A stretch of 64,000 bases of DNA from Microbacterium aoyamense (GCF_023155855.1 NZ_JAKNUT010000001.1:1286120-1350119); one strand, 5' to 3'; shown: positions 17,560 through 26,336, counted from the first letter of the stretch. A program made the numbers and translations. The notes: generated by a model from the sequence alone, not told the origin.

Positions 17560-19335
17560 GTGGCACGGAAACCGCTTTCCCACTTTTCGGAGCTGATCGA
17601 CGGAGCTCACCCCGCCCGCTCGGTCATCCGACTCCTCGCGCGACGCCCCGGCCGGATGTCGCTCGCCCTCGTCGCCTTCTCGCTGAAAGAGATCCCCCTG
17701 TGGTTCCTGCCGGCGATCACGGCGGCGATCATCGACATCGTCGCCGACGGCGGCGAGGTCTCGACCGTGCTGTGGTGGTTCGCGCTCGCCGTCGTCCTGC
17801 TGCTGCAGAACTACCCGAACCACATCCTCTACACGCGCAGCTTCATGCGGGTCGTGCGCGATACCGGCGCCGATCTGCGCAACGCGCTGGCCTCTCGCCT
17901 GCAGAGTCTGTCGATCGGCTACCACACGCGCGTGAGCTCATCGATCGTCCAGACGAAGGTCGTGCGCGACGTCGAGAACGTCGAGCTCATGCTGCAGCAG
18001 GTGACGCATCCCCTCCTGTCGGCCATCATGGTGATGGCCGGCGCGATCGCCACGACGGCGGTCCTGGTTCCCGAGTTCCTGCCGGTCTACGCGTTGGCCG
18101 TACCCATCGCGATCGGCATCCGCTACGGCATGCGCAACCGTTCTCAGGTGCGCAACGAAGCCTTCCGCCGCGAAGTCGAGACGCTGTCGGCGCGCGTCGG
18201 CGAGATGGCCTCGCTCATCCCCGTCACGCGCGCGCACGGTCTCGAAGAGACGGCGGTGACACGCGTGACGCACGGCGCCGAGGGGGTCCGCGAAGCCGGC
18301 TTCCGGCTCGACATGCTGAATGGCCACGTCGCATCGCTGTCGTGGGTCTCGATGCAGCTCCTGGGGGTCGGATGCCTCGTCCTCGCCGCGATCTTCTCGC
18401 TCACCGGCATCCTTCCCATCACCCCGGGCGAGGTCGTCCTGCTCTCCACCTACTTCACGCTCCTCACGGGCGGTCTCACGCAGCTGCTCATGCTCATCCC
18501 GGTCGGAGCCCGCGGACTCGAGTCGGTGCGCTCGATCGCCGAGGTCATGCAGGAGCCCGACCTCGAGCAGAACGCCGGCAAGCAGCACGTCGAGCGTGTC
18601 GACGGCGGCATCCGCCTCGTCCACGCGACCCACCGCTACCCCGATGCCGACGCCGATGCCCTCCACGACATCGACCTCGACATCGCGGCGGGCGAGACGA
18701 TCGCCTTCGTCGGGTTGTCGGGGTCGGGCAAGTCGACCCTCCTCAACCTCGTGCTCGGGTTCGTCCGCACGACGAGCGGAGAGGTGCTCCTCGACGGCGT
18801 CGATGTGCAGCGACTCGACATGCGCACGGCGCGACGGTTCGTCTCGGTCGTGCCGCAGGAGTCGGTCCTGTTCGAGGGCACGATCCGCGAGAACATCGCC
18901 TACGGACTCACGCACGTCGACGATCAGCGCATCCGCCAGGCTCTGCGAGACGCCAACGCCCTCGCGTTCGTCGATGAGCAGCCGCTGGGGTGGGACACCG
19001 TCGTGGGTGAGCGCGGGGCCCGGCTGTCGGGCGGTCAGCGTCAGCGGCTCGCGATCGCCCGAGCACTCGTGCGCGACCCGCGCATCCTGCTCCTCGACGA
19101 GGCGACGAGCGCCTTGGACCCCGAGTCGGAGGAGCTCGTGAAGGAAGCGCTGTCGCGGCTCATGCGTGGTCGGACCACCCTCGTCGTCGCGCATCGCCTG
19201 TCGACGATCCGCCAGGCGGACCGCATCGTGGTGCTCGAACGCGGTCGCATCGTCGAGGAGGGGAGCCACGACGAGCTCCTGGCCCGCGATGGCCGCTATG
19301 CCCACCTGCACCTCACTCAGGCCGGCCGCGCCTGA
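17560..19335 (+). CDS. ABC transporter, fused permease and ATPase (exporter-type half-transporter)
   Basis: A 591-residue half-transporter of the ABCB/MsbA layout: about six membrane segments in residues 25-310, then an ATPase with Walker A FVGLSGSGKST, signature RLSGGQRQR, Walker B ILLLDEATSALD and a D-loop/H-loop ending in VVAHRLSTIR. Such proteins usually export lipids, peptides or drugs as dimers. Its position at the head of a glucuronidase operon is unusual; it may expel toxic aglycones released from glucuronides or transport glycolipids. Start GTG 17560 fits the coding frame and promoter; codons 3-7 contain an operator copy. It is separated from the glucuronidase gene by only 23 bases. 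Confidence 0.93.
   Translation: MARKPLSHFSELIDGAHPARSVIRLLARRPGRMSLALVAFSLKEIPLWFLPAITAAIIDIVADGGEVSTVLWWFALAVVLLLQNYPNHILYTRSFMRVVRDTGADLRNALASRLQSLSIGYHTRVSSSIVQTKVVRDVENVELMLQQVTHPLLSAIMVMAGAIATTAVLVPEFLPVYALAVPIAIGIRYGMRNRSQVRNEAFRREVETLSARVGEMASLIPVTRAHGLEETAVTRVTHGAEGVREAGFRLDMLNGHVASLSWVSMQLLGVGCLVLAAIFSLTGILPITPGEVVLLSTYFTLLTGGLTQLLMLIPVGARGLESVRSIAEVMQEPDLEQNAGKQHVERVDGGIRLVHATHRYPDADADALHDIDLDIAAGETIAFVGLSGSGKSTLLNLVLGFVRTTSGEVLLDGVDVQRLDMRTARRFVSVVPQESVLFEGTIRENIAYGLTHVDDQRIRQALRDANALAFVDEQPLGWDTVVGERGARLSGGQRQRLAIARALVRDPRILLLDEATSALDPESEELVKEALSRLMRGRTTLVVAHRLSTIRQADRIVVLERGRIVEEGSHDELLARDGRYAHLHLTQAGRA
17567..17580. promoter_or_regulatory. LacI-type operator inside the first codons of the ABC gene
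   Basis: GGAAACCGCTTTCC is symmetric at 12 of 14 positions and fits the shared operator. It lies in codons 3-7 of the transporter gene and, with a leaderless start, at about +8 to +21, a roadblock position. Its centre is 52 bp from that of the upstream copy. Confidence 0.6.
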
Positions 19336-19358
19336 CCTCGAACGACGGAGATCGACGG

Positions 19359-21140
19359 ATGCTGCGACCCCAGGACAACGCGAAGCGCGAGCGCAGACGG
19401 CTCGACGGACTGTGGCGGTTCCGCCTCGACGTCGACGGCGTCGGCCGCCGCGACGGATGGGCGGAGCGCCCGCTCGAGGGTGCACGGCAGATGGCGGTGC
19501 CGGCGAGCTACAACGACATCCTCGCCGAGCCCATCGGACGCCTGCACGTCGGATCGGCCTGGTATGAGACCGACGTCTGGATCCCCGCCGGATGGGCCGG
19601 CAGGCGCATCGCGGTGTACTTCGAGTCGGTCACGCACCACGCCACGGTGTGGGCAGACGGTGCGGTGGTCGGCGAGCACACGGGCGGATACACGCCGTTC
19701 GAGATCGATCTGACCGGCGTCGCAGTGCCCGGTGCCGTCGTGCGGCTGACGGTCGAGGTCGACAACACGCTGACCTTCCAGACCATCCCGATCGGGGTCG
19801 TCGTCGACACGGCGCACGGCAAGCGCCAGCGGTACTGGCACGACTTCTTCAACTATTCCGGCATTCATCGGTCGGTCTGGCTCGCGGCATCCGATCCCGT
19901 CCGTCTCGACGACGTCACGGTCGTGACCGACCTCGACGGCACGACGGGCATCGTGCGGTACGCGGCGCGAGTCGACGGCGACGCCGACGTGCGAGCGACG
20001 CTGCGGGATTCCGCCGGCGCGGTCGTCGCCGAGGCGTCGGGCGCAGAGGGCGTGCTCGAGGTCGCCGACGTGCACGCCTGGGCGCCCGGAGACGGCTACC
20101 TCTACGAGCTCGCGCTCGAGGTCGGCGCCGTCGACGAGTATCGGCTGCCCGTCGGCATCCGCACCGTCCGCGTCGACGGCACGCGCTTCCTGATCAACGG
20201 GGAGCCGTTCCGATTCCGCGGCTTCGCGATGCACGAGGACATCGCGGTCATCGGCAAGGGCCACAACGATGCGTACATGCTGCACGATTTCGCGCTGCTC
20301 GAATGGATCGGCGCGAACTCGATCCGCACCTCGCACTACCCCTACTCCGAAGAGGTGCTCGACTACGCCGATCGGCACGGCATCGTCGTGATCGACGAGA
20401 CCGCGGCCGTCGGTCTCAACATGGGGATCGGCGGGGGAGTGTTCGGCGCGCAGGGCTACGAGACGTACTCGGAGTCGACGATCAACGCCTCGACGCGCGA
20501 CGTTCACGCGCAGGCCATCCGCGAACTCGTCGCGCGCGACAAGAACCACCCGAGCGTCGTGCTGTGGAGCATCGCGAACGAGCCCGAGTCGCACACCGAG
20601 GCCGCGGAGGAGTACTTCGCGCCGCTCTTCGACGTTTGCCGCAACGCCGATCCCACGAGACCCGTCGGCTTCGTCAACGTCGTCCTCGCGCCGCACGGCG
20701 AATGCCGGCTCGCGCAGTACAGCGATGTGATCATGATCAATCGCTACTACGGCTGGTATCACGATCCGGGCGATCTGCCCATCGCGGAAGACCAGCTCGA
20801 GGCCGAACTGCGCGGATGGGCGACGGAGGGCAAGCCCATCATCATGACCGAGTACGGTGCCGACACGATGCCCGGCCTGCACTCGGTCATCCCGTCGCCG
20901 TGGACCGAGGAGTTCCAGACCGAGTTCCTCGCGACCTACCACCGCGTCTTCGATCGCATCGAGGCGATCGTGGGAGAGCAGGTGTGGGTCTTCGCCGACT
21001 TCGCGACGACGGGCGGCACGATGCGCGTCGGCGGCAACCGCAAGGGCGTCTTCACGCGCGATCGTCAGCCCAAGGCCGCCGCGTTCGCGCTGCGCGAGCG
21101 ATGGCGGGCGAAGATGGATGCCGAGGAGGCAGCGCGATGA
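19359..21140 (+). CDS. uidA: Beta-glucuronidase, GH2
   Basis: A 593-residue GH2 enzyme close in size to E. coli GUS (603). Sugar-binding and sandwich domains occupy about residues 1-270, then the barrel. Acid/base Glu408 is in SIANEPES and nucleophile Glu498 in IMTEYGADT. The C-terminal GGNRKGVFTRDRQPKAAAF contains the N-x-K pair (Asn560, Lys562) that in known glucuronidases contacts the substrate carboxylate, which separates GUS from GH2 galactosidases. No signal peptide, so substrates must be imported. Start ATG 19359 has a CGGAG ribosome site. It links the operon to the uronate-oxidation operon at 10767-16428. Confidence 0.95.
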   Translation: MLRPQDNAKRERRRLDGLWRFRLDVDGVGRRDGWAERPLEGARQMAVPASYNDILAEPIGRLHVGSAWYETDVWIPAGWAGRRIAVYFESVTHHATVWADGAVVGEHTGGYTPFEIDLTGVAVPGAVVRLTVEVDNTLTFQTIPIGVVVDTAHGKRQRYWHDFFNYSGIHRSVWLAASDPVRLDDVTVVTDLDGTTGIVRYAARVDGDADVRATLRDSAGAVVAEASGAEGVLEVADVHAWAPGDGYLYELALEVGAVDEYRLPVGIRTVRVDGTRFLINGEPFRFRGFAMHEDIAVIGKGHNDAYMLHDFALLEWIGANSIRTSHYPYSEEVLDYADRHGIVVIDETAAVGLNMGIGGGVFGAQGYETYSESTINASTRDVHAQAIRELVARDKNHPSVVLWSIANEPESHTEAAEEYFAPLFDVCRNADPTRPVGFVNVVLAPHGECRLAQYSDVIMINRYYGWYHDPGDLPIAEDQLEAELRGWATEGKPIIMTEYGADTMPGLHSVIPSPWTEEFQTEFLATYHRVFDRIEAIVGEQVWVFADFATTGGTMRVGGNRKGVFTRDRQPKAAAFALRERWRAKMDAEEAAR

Positions 21141-22039
21141 CGGGACTGTCGATCGTCGAGGAAGCCGGCGCCGTCGCCGTGCGCGACGGGGAGATCGTGC
21201 TTCTGCGGTACACCTATCTGCCCGACACACCGGTGTACGAGTCGCCGAAGCCGTTCATCCATCCGCTCCGTACACGAGCCGGGCGGCTCGTCAGCCTCTT
21301 CCGTCCCCACGATCACGTCTGGCACAAGGGGATCGCCTGGTCGCTGCCCGTCGTCGGCGAGGAGAACTTCTGGGGTGGACCGACCTATGTACGTGACAGC
21401 GGGTACGTGCAGCTGGCGAACAACGGCACGCAGCGGCACATCTCCGGCCCGACCGTCACCGTGTCGGACGGGGTCGCCAGGATCGCGCACGCGCTCGAGT
21501 GGGTGACCGAGTCCGGAGCCACGGTCTTCCGCGAGCAGCGCATTCTCAGTGCGCGACTGCTGACGGATGATGCGTGGGCGCTGACTTTCGAGACGGCGAT
21601 GCGCAATGTCACCGACGCCGCGATCGCGATCGGCTCCCCGACGACGAGAGGGCGGCCAAATGCCGGCTACGGCGGCCTCTTCTGGCGGGGGCCCAGATCG
21701 TTCACCGGGGGCACCTTGATCGCACCGGGAGTTCGGGGCGGAGACGAACTGCGCGGTACGCGACACGAGTGGATGGGATTCGTCGGCGCTCACGACGGCG
21801 ACGATGCGTCGAGTCTCGTCCTGATCCTCGATCACGCCGACAACCCTCACCACCCGCCCCAGTGGTTCGCGCGTTCCGAGGAGTTCGCGGCGCTGAATCC
21901 GGCGCCGTTCTTCAGCGAAGAGTTCGAGACCGCCCCCGGCGCGACGGCGACCTTTCGCTACGGGGTCGCGATCTCGGACGGCGACGGCGCGGATGCCGAG
22001 GCCCTCGCGGCGGCATTGAGGAGCGCGCCGACGTCATGA
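21137..22039 (+). CDS. DUF6807 (PmoA-like) family protein
   Basis: A 300-residue soluble protein that I recognise as the DUF6807 group, often labelled PmoA-like without evidence for methane oxidation. Typical features are YESPKPFIHPLRTRAG near the N-terminus, FRPHDHVWHKGI with two histidines, EENFWGGPTYV, and late FWRGPRSFTGG and FVGAHD. These proteins occur beside Gfo/Idh/MocA oxidoreductases and glycosidases in many carbohydrate operons and are probably beta-sandwich sugar-binding or glycoside-processing enzymes. ATG overlaps the glucuronidase stop (ATGA). No catalytic activity can be stated. Confidence 0.82.
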   Translation: MTGLSIVEEAGAVAVRDGEIVLLRYTYLPDTPVYESPKPFIHPLRTRAGRLVSLFRPHDHVWHKGIAWSLPVVGEENFWGGPTYVRDSGYVQLANNGTQRHISGPTVTVSDGVARIAHALEWVTESGATVFREQRILSARLLTDDAWALTFETAMRNVTDAAIAIGSPTTRGRPNAGYGGLFWRGPRSFTGGTLIAPGVRGGDELRGTRHEWMGFVGAHDGDDASSLVLILDHADNPHHPPQWFARSEEFAALNPAPFFSEEFETAPGATATFRYGVAISDGDGADAEALAAALRSAPTS

Positions 22040-22788
22040 CGATCTCGAGCTTCCCCGGCGGAACCGCGGTCTCACGCCTCGACGTGTACCCGGACGCCTC
22101 CGCGGACGGAGTCTGCGGAGGTTCGCCGCACATGCACCTCGTATCCACCGAGGCGTATCTCGTGACCCACGGAGCCGGAGCGGTGCAGACCATCGACACC
22201 ACGGGCTACCGTGAGACGCCGCTCGGTGATGAGTCCGTGGTGTGGTTCACGCCTGGGACGATCCATCGCGCGGTCGATCGCGATGGTCTGCGGGCGATCG
22301 TGCTCATGAGCAACGCCGGCCTCCCCGAGGCGGGCGACGCGGTGCTCACCTTCCCCGCCGCGTATCTCGCCGACACGGAGACATACATCGCCGCCGCCGC
22401 TCTGCCGGACGGGTCGGAGCGCCCCGCGGCCGCGATACGGCGTCGAGATCTGGCGGTGGAGGGCTTCCTCGCGCTGCGCGCGCGTGTCGAAGCGGGCGAC
22501 GATCTCGCGCTCCCCGAGTTCCACGGCGCGGCCGCACGCATCGTCGCGGAGAGAGCGAAAGCATGGCCGGACGCCGTGCGCTCTGGACCGCTGCAGCGCG
22601 CGCTCGACGATCTCGCGCTCGCGGAAGCGGTCGCTCGCGGAGACGTCTCGCAGCTGCGCGACGCACGGATCCGCATCGCAGAGGCATCGCCGGGGGATCG
22701 CGGGTGGGGCATGTGCGGCCGTCTGCGCACTTACGACCTGAAGGATCGAGAGCTCGACGAAATCGCCGAGCCCCGGGAGGAATCATGA
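22036..22788 (+). CDS. Cupin-domain protein
   Basis: A 250-residue cytoplasmic protein. The N-terminal ~130 residues form a cupin with the first metal motif in GGSPHMHLVSTEAYLV (His, His, Glu) and the second in WFTPGTIHRAV (Pro-Gly and His). The C-terminal ~110 residues look helical and I do not recognise them. Cupins in sugar operons often act as isomerases, epimerases or ligand sensors. ATGA overlaps on both sides show tight coupling with the DUF6807 and Gfo/Idh/MocA genes, suggesting a shared substrate. Confidence 0.8.
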   Translation: MTISSFPGGTAVSRLDVYPDASADGVCGGSPHMHLVSTEAYLVTHGAGAVQTIDTTGYRETPLGDESVVWFTPGTIHRAVDRDGLRAIVLMSNAGLPEAGDAVLTFPAAYLADTETYIAAAALPDGSERPAAAIRRRDLAVEGFLALRARVEAGDDLALPEFHGAAARIVAERAKAWPDAVRSGPLQRALDDLALAEAVARGDVSQLRDARIRIAEASPGDRGWGMCGRLRTYDLKDRELDEIAEPREES

Positions 22789-23870
22789 CCACGACTCTGC
22801 GTGTCGCCCTCGTCGGCACGGGCGCGATCGCCAACGCCCACGCCGCTGCGATCGCCGCGTACCCGCACGCCGACCTCATCGCCGTCACGGATCACAGCCG
22901 GTCGGCGGCCGAGGGTTTCGCGGAGCGCCACGGCGTCCCGCACGTGTACGACGGCCTCGCGTCGCTGCTCGTGAACGAGCATCCCGATGTCGTCCACGTC
23001 TGCACCCCGCCCGGGGCGCACCACGGTCAAGTGCTGGCAGCGTTCGCGGCGGGCGCCCACGTCGTCGTTGAGAAGCCGCCGGCCTCCTCTCTCGACGAGC
23101 TCGACGAGATGCGTGCGGCGGCGGATGTCGCGGGAAGGCACCTCGCGGTCGTCTTCCAGCAGCGCACGGGGACAGCGGCGGCCCACTTCCGGCACCTCCT
23201 GCGGGACGGCGCGCTGGGTCGGCCGCTCCTTGCGGTGTGCGAGACGCTCTGGTACCGCGATGCGTCCTACTTCGAGGTGCCGTGGCGTGGCCGATGGACG
23301 ACCGAGGGCGGCGGCACGACGCTGGGCCACGGCATCCATCAGATCGATCTGCTCGCCTTCCTCCTGGGCGGCTGGGCGAGCGTTCAGGGGCGCCTCTGGC
23401 GTCTGGATCGCGAGACCGAGACCGAGGATGCCTCGACGGCCACCGTGACCTTCTCGAACGGCGTTGTCGCTCAGCTCACAACGAGTGCCGTCTCGCCCCG
23501 CGAGACGAGCTCGATCCGCATCGACACGCAGAAGGCCACGATCACGGTCGACCATCTCTACGGGCACGGCCACGAGAACTGGGCGATCACAGCTGCGCCG
23601 GGGTTCGAGGCCGAGTCCACTGCCTGGGTGCTGCCGGATCTCGAAGAGGGCAGCGGACATGCGCCGCTGCTGCGCGATGTCTTCGACGCGCTCCTGTCGG
23701 GGGGGCCGCTGCCCGAGACAGCAGCAGAGCCCGCGCGCTCCTTCGAGATCGTGGCGGCGATCTATGCCTCGGCGGCCGAAGACGGCGCCGTGATCACGCC
23801 GGCCGACCTCGCGCAGCATCCGACGCATCGGCGTTCGTTCGCGAGCCCCGTGAACGAGATGCGCCCATGA
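22785..23870 (+). CDS. Gfo/Idh/MocA-family oxidoreductase of the glucuronidase operon
   Basis: A 361-residue NAD(P)-dependent oxidoreductase: nucleotide motif ALVGTGAIANAH, catalytic-site motif VVVEKPPASS, and a C-terminal domain with GGGTTLGHGIHQIDLLAFLLGG. The conserved His-Gln pair in that last motif resembles members that oxidise intact glycosides or free sugars. GGGAGG lies just before the ATG, which overlaps the cupin stop. Together with DUF6807 and the cupin it may oxidise C3 or another carbon of a glucuronide or its sugar. The substrate is unknown. Confidence 0.88.
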   Translation: MTTTLRVALVGTGAIANAHAAAIAAYPHADLIAVTDHSRSAAEGFAERHGVPHVYDGLASLLVNEHPDVVHVCTPPGAHHGQVLAAFAAGAHVVVEKPPASSLDELDEMRAAADVAGRHLAVVFQQRTGTAAAHFRHLLRDGALGRPLLAVCETLWYRDASYFEVPWRGRWTTEGGGTTLGHGIHQIDLLAFLLGGWASVQGRLWRLDRETETEDASTATVTFSNGVVAQLTTSAVSPRETSSIRIDTQKATITVDHLYGHGHENWAITAAPGFEAESTAWVLPDLEEGSGHAPLLRDVFDALLSGGPLPETAAEPARSFEIVAAIYASAAEDGAVITPADLAQHPTHRRSFASPVNEMRP

Positions 23871-24769
23871 CGAGCGCCGAGCTGTACCGCGATCCCGTCT
23901 ACGACGGCGCTACCGACCCGCTCGTCGTGATCGCCGCCGACGGCTGGTGGATGTTCTACACGCAGCGCCGGGCGACGCATCCCGATCCCGGACCCGGCGT
24001 CGCGTGGGTGCACGGAAGCCGGATCGGCGTCGCACGATCGGACGACGGGCTCGCCTGGGAGTACGCGGGGACGTTGGAGCCGGATGGGGCGGGCCTCGCG
24101 CTCCGTGCGGGCCCGCCGCCGGCCGATGTCGATCGGACGCACTGGGCACCCGAAATCGTGCACGACGGTGCGCAGTGGCGCATGTACCTGACCGAGATCG
24201 ACGGCATCCCCGACCGCTGGCCCGGCTTCGCGCGCGAGATCGTCGAGTACCGCTCGGCCGACCTGCGGACATGGGAGCGCATCGGCCCTGCGCGGCTCTC
24301 GAGCGATCGGGTCATCGACGCGTGCGTCGCCCGCACTCCGGACGGGCGCTGGCGACTCTGGTACAAGGACGAGGCGGCCGACTCGGTGACGATGGTCGCG
24401 GTGTCGGACGATCTCGCCGACTGGCGCGTCGAAGGCGTCGCGATCGGCGGTCGTGCTCACGAGGGCCCGTGCGCGTTCGAGCTCGGCGGGGCGTGGTGGA
24501 TGATCGTCGACGAGTGGCGCGGCATGGCCGTGTACCGCTCGGGCGACGCGGTCTCGTGGGTGAGGCAGGGGGATCCGGATGCCGTCGTCCTCGGCCGGGG
24601 AAGCGTGCCGGGGCCCGGTTTCGGCCACCATGGCGCCGCCGTGCGCGACGGTGACGATATCTGGTTCTACTACTTCGGACACCCCGAGCGGGATGCCGGC
24701 GACGATCGCCGCTGCGCTGTGTACCGAGCACGACTCACGGTCGAGGACGGTGCGCTGACGACCCGATGA
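23867..24769 (+). CDS. Five-bladed beta-propeller glycosidase-like protein (GH43/GH32 superfamily)
   Basis: A 300-residue protein with repeated propeller blades: ADGWWMFYT, HDGAQWRMYLTE, PDGRWRLWYKDE, LGGAWWMIVDEW and DGDDIWFYYFGH. The early RDPVYDGATDPLVV and THWAPEIVHDG correspond to the conserved Asp and Glu regions of GH43-type enzymes, but the full catalytic triad cannot be placed with certainty. No signal peptide, so it would act on imported oligosaccharides. Last gene of the operon; coupled by ATGA to the Gfo/Idh/MocA gene. Confidence 0.75.
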   Translation: MTSAELYRDPVYDGATDPLVVIAADGWWMFYTQRRATHPDPGPGVAWVHGSRIGVARSDDGLAWEYAGTLEPDGAGLALRAGPPPADVDRTHWAPEIVHDGAQWRMYLTEIDGIPDRWPGFAREIVEYRSADLRTWERIGPARLSSDRVIDACVARTPDGRWRLWYKDEAADSVTMVAVSDDLADWRVEGVAIGGRAHEGPCAFELGGAWWMIVDEWRGMAVYRSGDAVSWVRQGDPDAVVLGRGSVPGPGFGHHGAAVRDGDDIWFYYFGHPERDAGDDRRCAVYRARLTVEDGALTTR

Positions 24770-24788
24770 CGAGACGGCGATCTCGGCG

Positions 24789-24802
24789 GGGAAACGTTTT
24801 CC
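24789..24802. promoter_or_regulatory. LacI-type operator (best match) before the sugar importer
   Basis: GGGAAACGTTTTCC is the strongest copy of the shared operator. It lies 160-173 bases before the binding-protein start and just upstream of the putative promoter. Confidence 0.7.
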
Positions 24803-24811
24803 ACTTCCCTC

Positions 24812-24840
24812 TTGCGAAACGATTCATCGCATAGTACGGT
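24812..24840 (+). promoter_or_regulatory. Putative importer promoter with a weak operator copy
   Basis: TTGCGA (24812-24817) and TACGGT (24835-24840) are 17 bases apart. A weak operator copy, GCGAAACGATTCAT (24814-24827), overlaps the -35 side. The long leader to 24962 has no other clear feature. Confidence 0.4.
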
Positions 24841-24844
24841 TGCC

Positions 24845-24858
24845 GGCAAGCGCTTTCC
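24845..24858. promoter_or_regulatory. LacI-type operator downstream of the importer promoter
   Basis: GGCAAGCGCTTTCC fits the shared pattern with an AAGCGCTT core. It lies just downstream of the putative -10, so it could block early transcription. Its centre is 56 bp from that of the operator at 24789. Confidence 0.6.
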
Positions 24859-24961
24859 CGCTGGTTCTCCGAATCCGCATCACGAGGCGCCCACACCGCA
24901 CACACGGACGACGAACGTCACGCGGACCAGAGAACGCAGACGTTCGAAAGAGAGGACAAGG

Positions 24962-26260
24962 ATGTTCAACAAGAAGCGGGCACTCGCCGGCGTCGCCATC
25001 GCGACCGGTGCCGCCCTCGCCCTGGCCGGCTGCGCCGGTGGCGGCGATTCACCCGACACGGCGCCCACATTCGACCCGAACGAAGAGGTCACCCTCGACC
25101 TCGCGTTCTGGGGCAACGATGTGCGAGCCGAGCTCTACAACGAGGCGATCGACGCCTTCAACGAGGAGTACCCGAACATCACGGTCAACGCGACCTTCCT
25201 CGGCTTCCCCGAATTCTGGGAGAAGCGCCAGACCGAGGCGGCCGGCGGCAACCTTCCCGACGTCATGCAGTTCGACTACTCGTACCTGCGTCAGTACTCC
25301 GAGAACGGCCTGCTGCTCGACCTCGATCCGTATCTCGGCAACCTCATCGAGACCGACCCGCTGCCCCAGAACATCCTCGACATCGGCGTCGTCGGTGACG
25401 TGACGTACGGCATCGCGACTTCGACGAACGCGTGGGGCCTCTTCACCAACCCGGTCCTGCTCGAGACGGCGGGAGTCGACGAGTTCGAAGGCGGAAGTTG
25501 GGACGACTACACGGACTGGATGGCCGATGTCACCGACGGTGCGGCCGGCGCGTTCTGGGGCGGTGCCGACTACAGCGGTCGCATCCAGAACTTCGAGCTT
25601 CAGTTGCGCTCCGAGGACTCCTACCTGTTCAGCGAGGACGGCGAGCCCGGCTTCGACGAGGAGCGCCTCACGGAGTTCTGGGAGTCGGGTGCACCGATCC
25701 GCGACGGCATCGGCATCCCGCAGCAGCGCGTCGAGGAAGTCCTGCCGAAGGGCGGCTTCGACAGCGCGCTCACGGCGAGCGAGCTCACGTGGGACAACTT
25801 CGGCGCCGGCTATCTCGCGGGCCTCGGTGAGGGCTACACGGAGCTCGGATTGGTCGCCCCGCCCGTCACGAAGGAAGGTGCGAAGGACCTGTACCTGAAG
25901 CCGTCCATGCTGCACACGATCTCGGCGAACACCGAGCACCCCGAGGCGGCCGCGACTCTTGTGAACTTCCTCGTCAACTCGCCGCAGTCGGGTGAGATCT
26001 TCGGAACCAACCGCGGCCTGCCGGCCTCCGAGACGGCGCTCGACGCCGCAGACCTCGATCCGCTCGCGCAGCAGGTCAAGGACTACGAGGCATCCATCGC
26101 CGACCGCCTCGGCGACGCGCCGCCCGTTCCGATCGTCGGATACGGCACGCTGGAGGAGAAGTTCCGCCAGCTCGGGGTCGAGTTGAACTTCGGAACGATC
26201 ACGGTCGAGGACGCCGTATCGCAGTTCTTCTCCGAGATGGACGTCGTCCTCAACCAGTAA
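24962..26260 (+). CDS. Sugar ABC transporter substrate-binding lipoprotein
   Basis: A 432-residue extracellular-solute-binding protein of the maltose/oligosaccharide class. The signal peptide starts MFNKKRALAG and ends in lipobox LALAGC with lipidated Cys24; the mature region has DVMQFDYSYLRQYSENGLL and NFGTITVEDAVSQFFSEMD, typical of cluster-B binding proteins. ATG 24962 is preceded by an AGAGAGGACAAG ribosome site; the frame extends further upstream through operator DNA and is rejected there. Two permeases follow but no ATPase. A perfect hairpin lies just after the stop. Operators suggest induction with the glucuronide genes. Confidence 0.95.
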   Translation: MFNKKRALAGVAIATGAALALAGCAGGGDSPDTAPTFDPNEEVTLDLAFWGNDVRAELYNEAIDAFNEEYPNITVNATFLGFPEFWEKRQTEAAGGNLPDVMQFDYSYLRQYSENGLLLDLDPYLGNLIETDPLPQNILDIGVVGDVTYGIATSTNAWGLFTNPVLLETAGVDEFEGGSWDDYTDWMADVTDGAAGAFWGGADYSGRIQNFELQLRSEDSYLFSEDGEPGFDEERLTEFWESGAPIRDGIGIPQQRVEEVLPKGGFDSALTASELTWDNFGAGYLAGLGEGYTELGLVAPPVTKEGAKDLYLKPSMLHTISANTEHPEAAATLVNFLVNSPQSGEIFGTNRGLPASETALDAADLDPLAQQVKDYEASIADRLGDAPPVPIVGYGTLEEKFRQLGVELNFGTITVEDAVSQFFSEMDVVLNQ

Positions 26261-26264
26261 GGGC

Positions 26265-26301
26265 TTCCGGGTCCGGATGCTGCGTGTATCCGGACCCGGA
26301 A
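26265..26301 (+). other. Intercistronic hairpin after the binding-protein gene
   Basis: Perfect 14-bp stem: arms 26265-26278 and 26288-26301 with a 9-base loop, 4 bases after the stop codon. No T tract. It probably protects the binding-protein mRNA or attenuates transcription so that binding protein exceeds permease. The second importer has a matching hairpin at 53157. Confidence 0.7.
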
Positions 26302-26336
26302 CACCACACCGCTTCACACCATCGGGAGATGACGAC

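Noticed and set aside
17497..17925. N-terminal extension of the LacI gene at 16498
   Set aside because: The upstream frame crosses operator DNA and the ABC gene start; LacI proteins begin with the HTH.
21137..22039. Methane monooxygenase subunit
   Set aside because: The PmoA-like label for DUF6807 is historical; the protein is soluble with no membrane helices and sits in a sugar operon.
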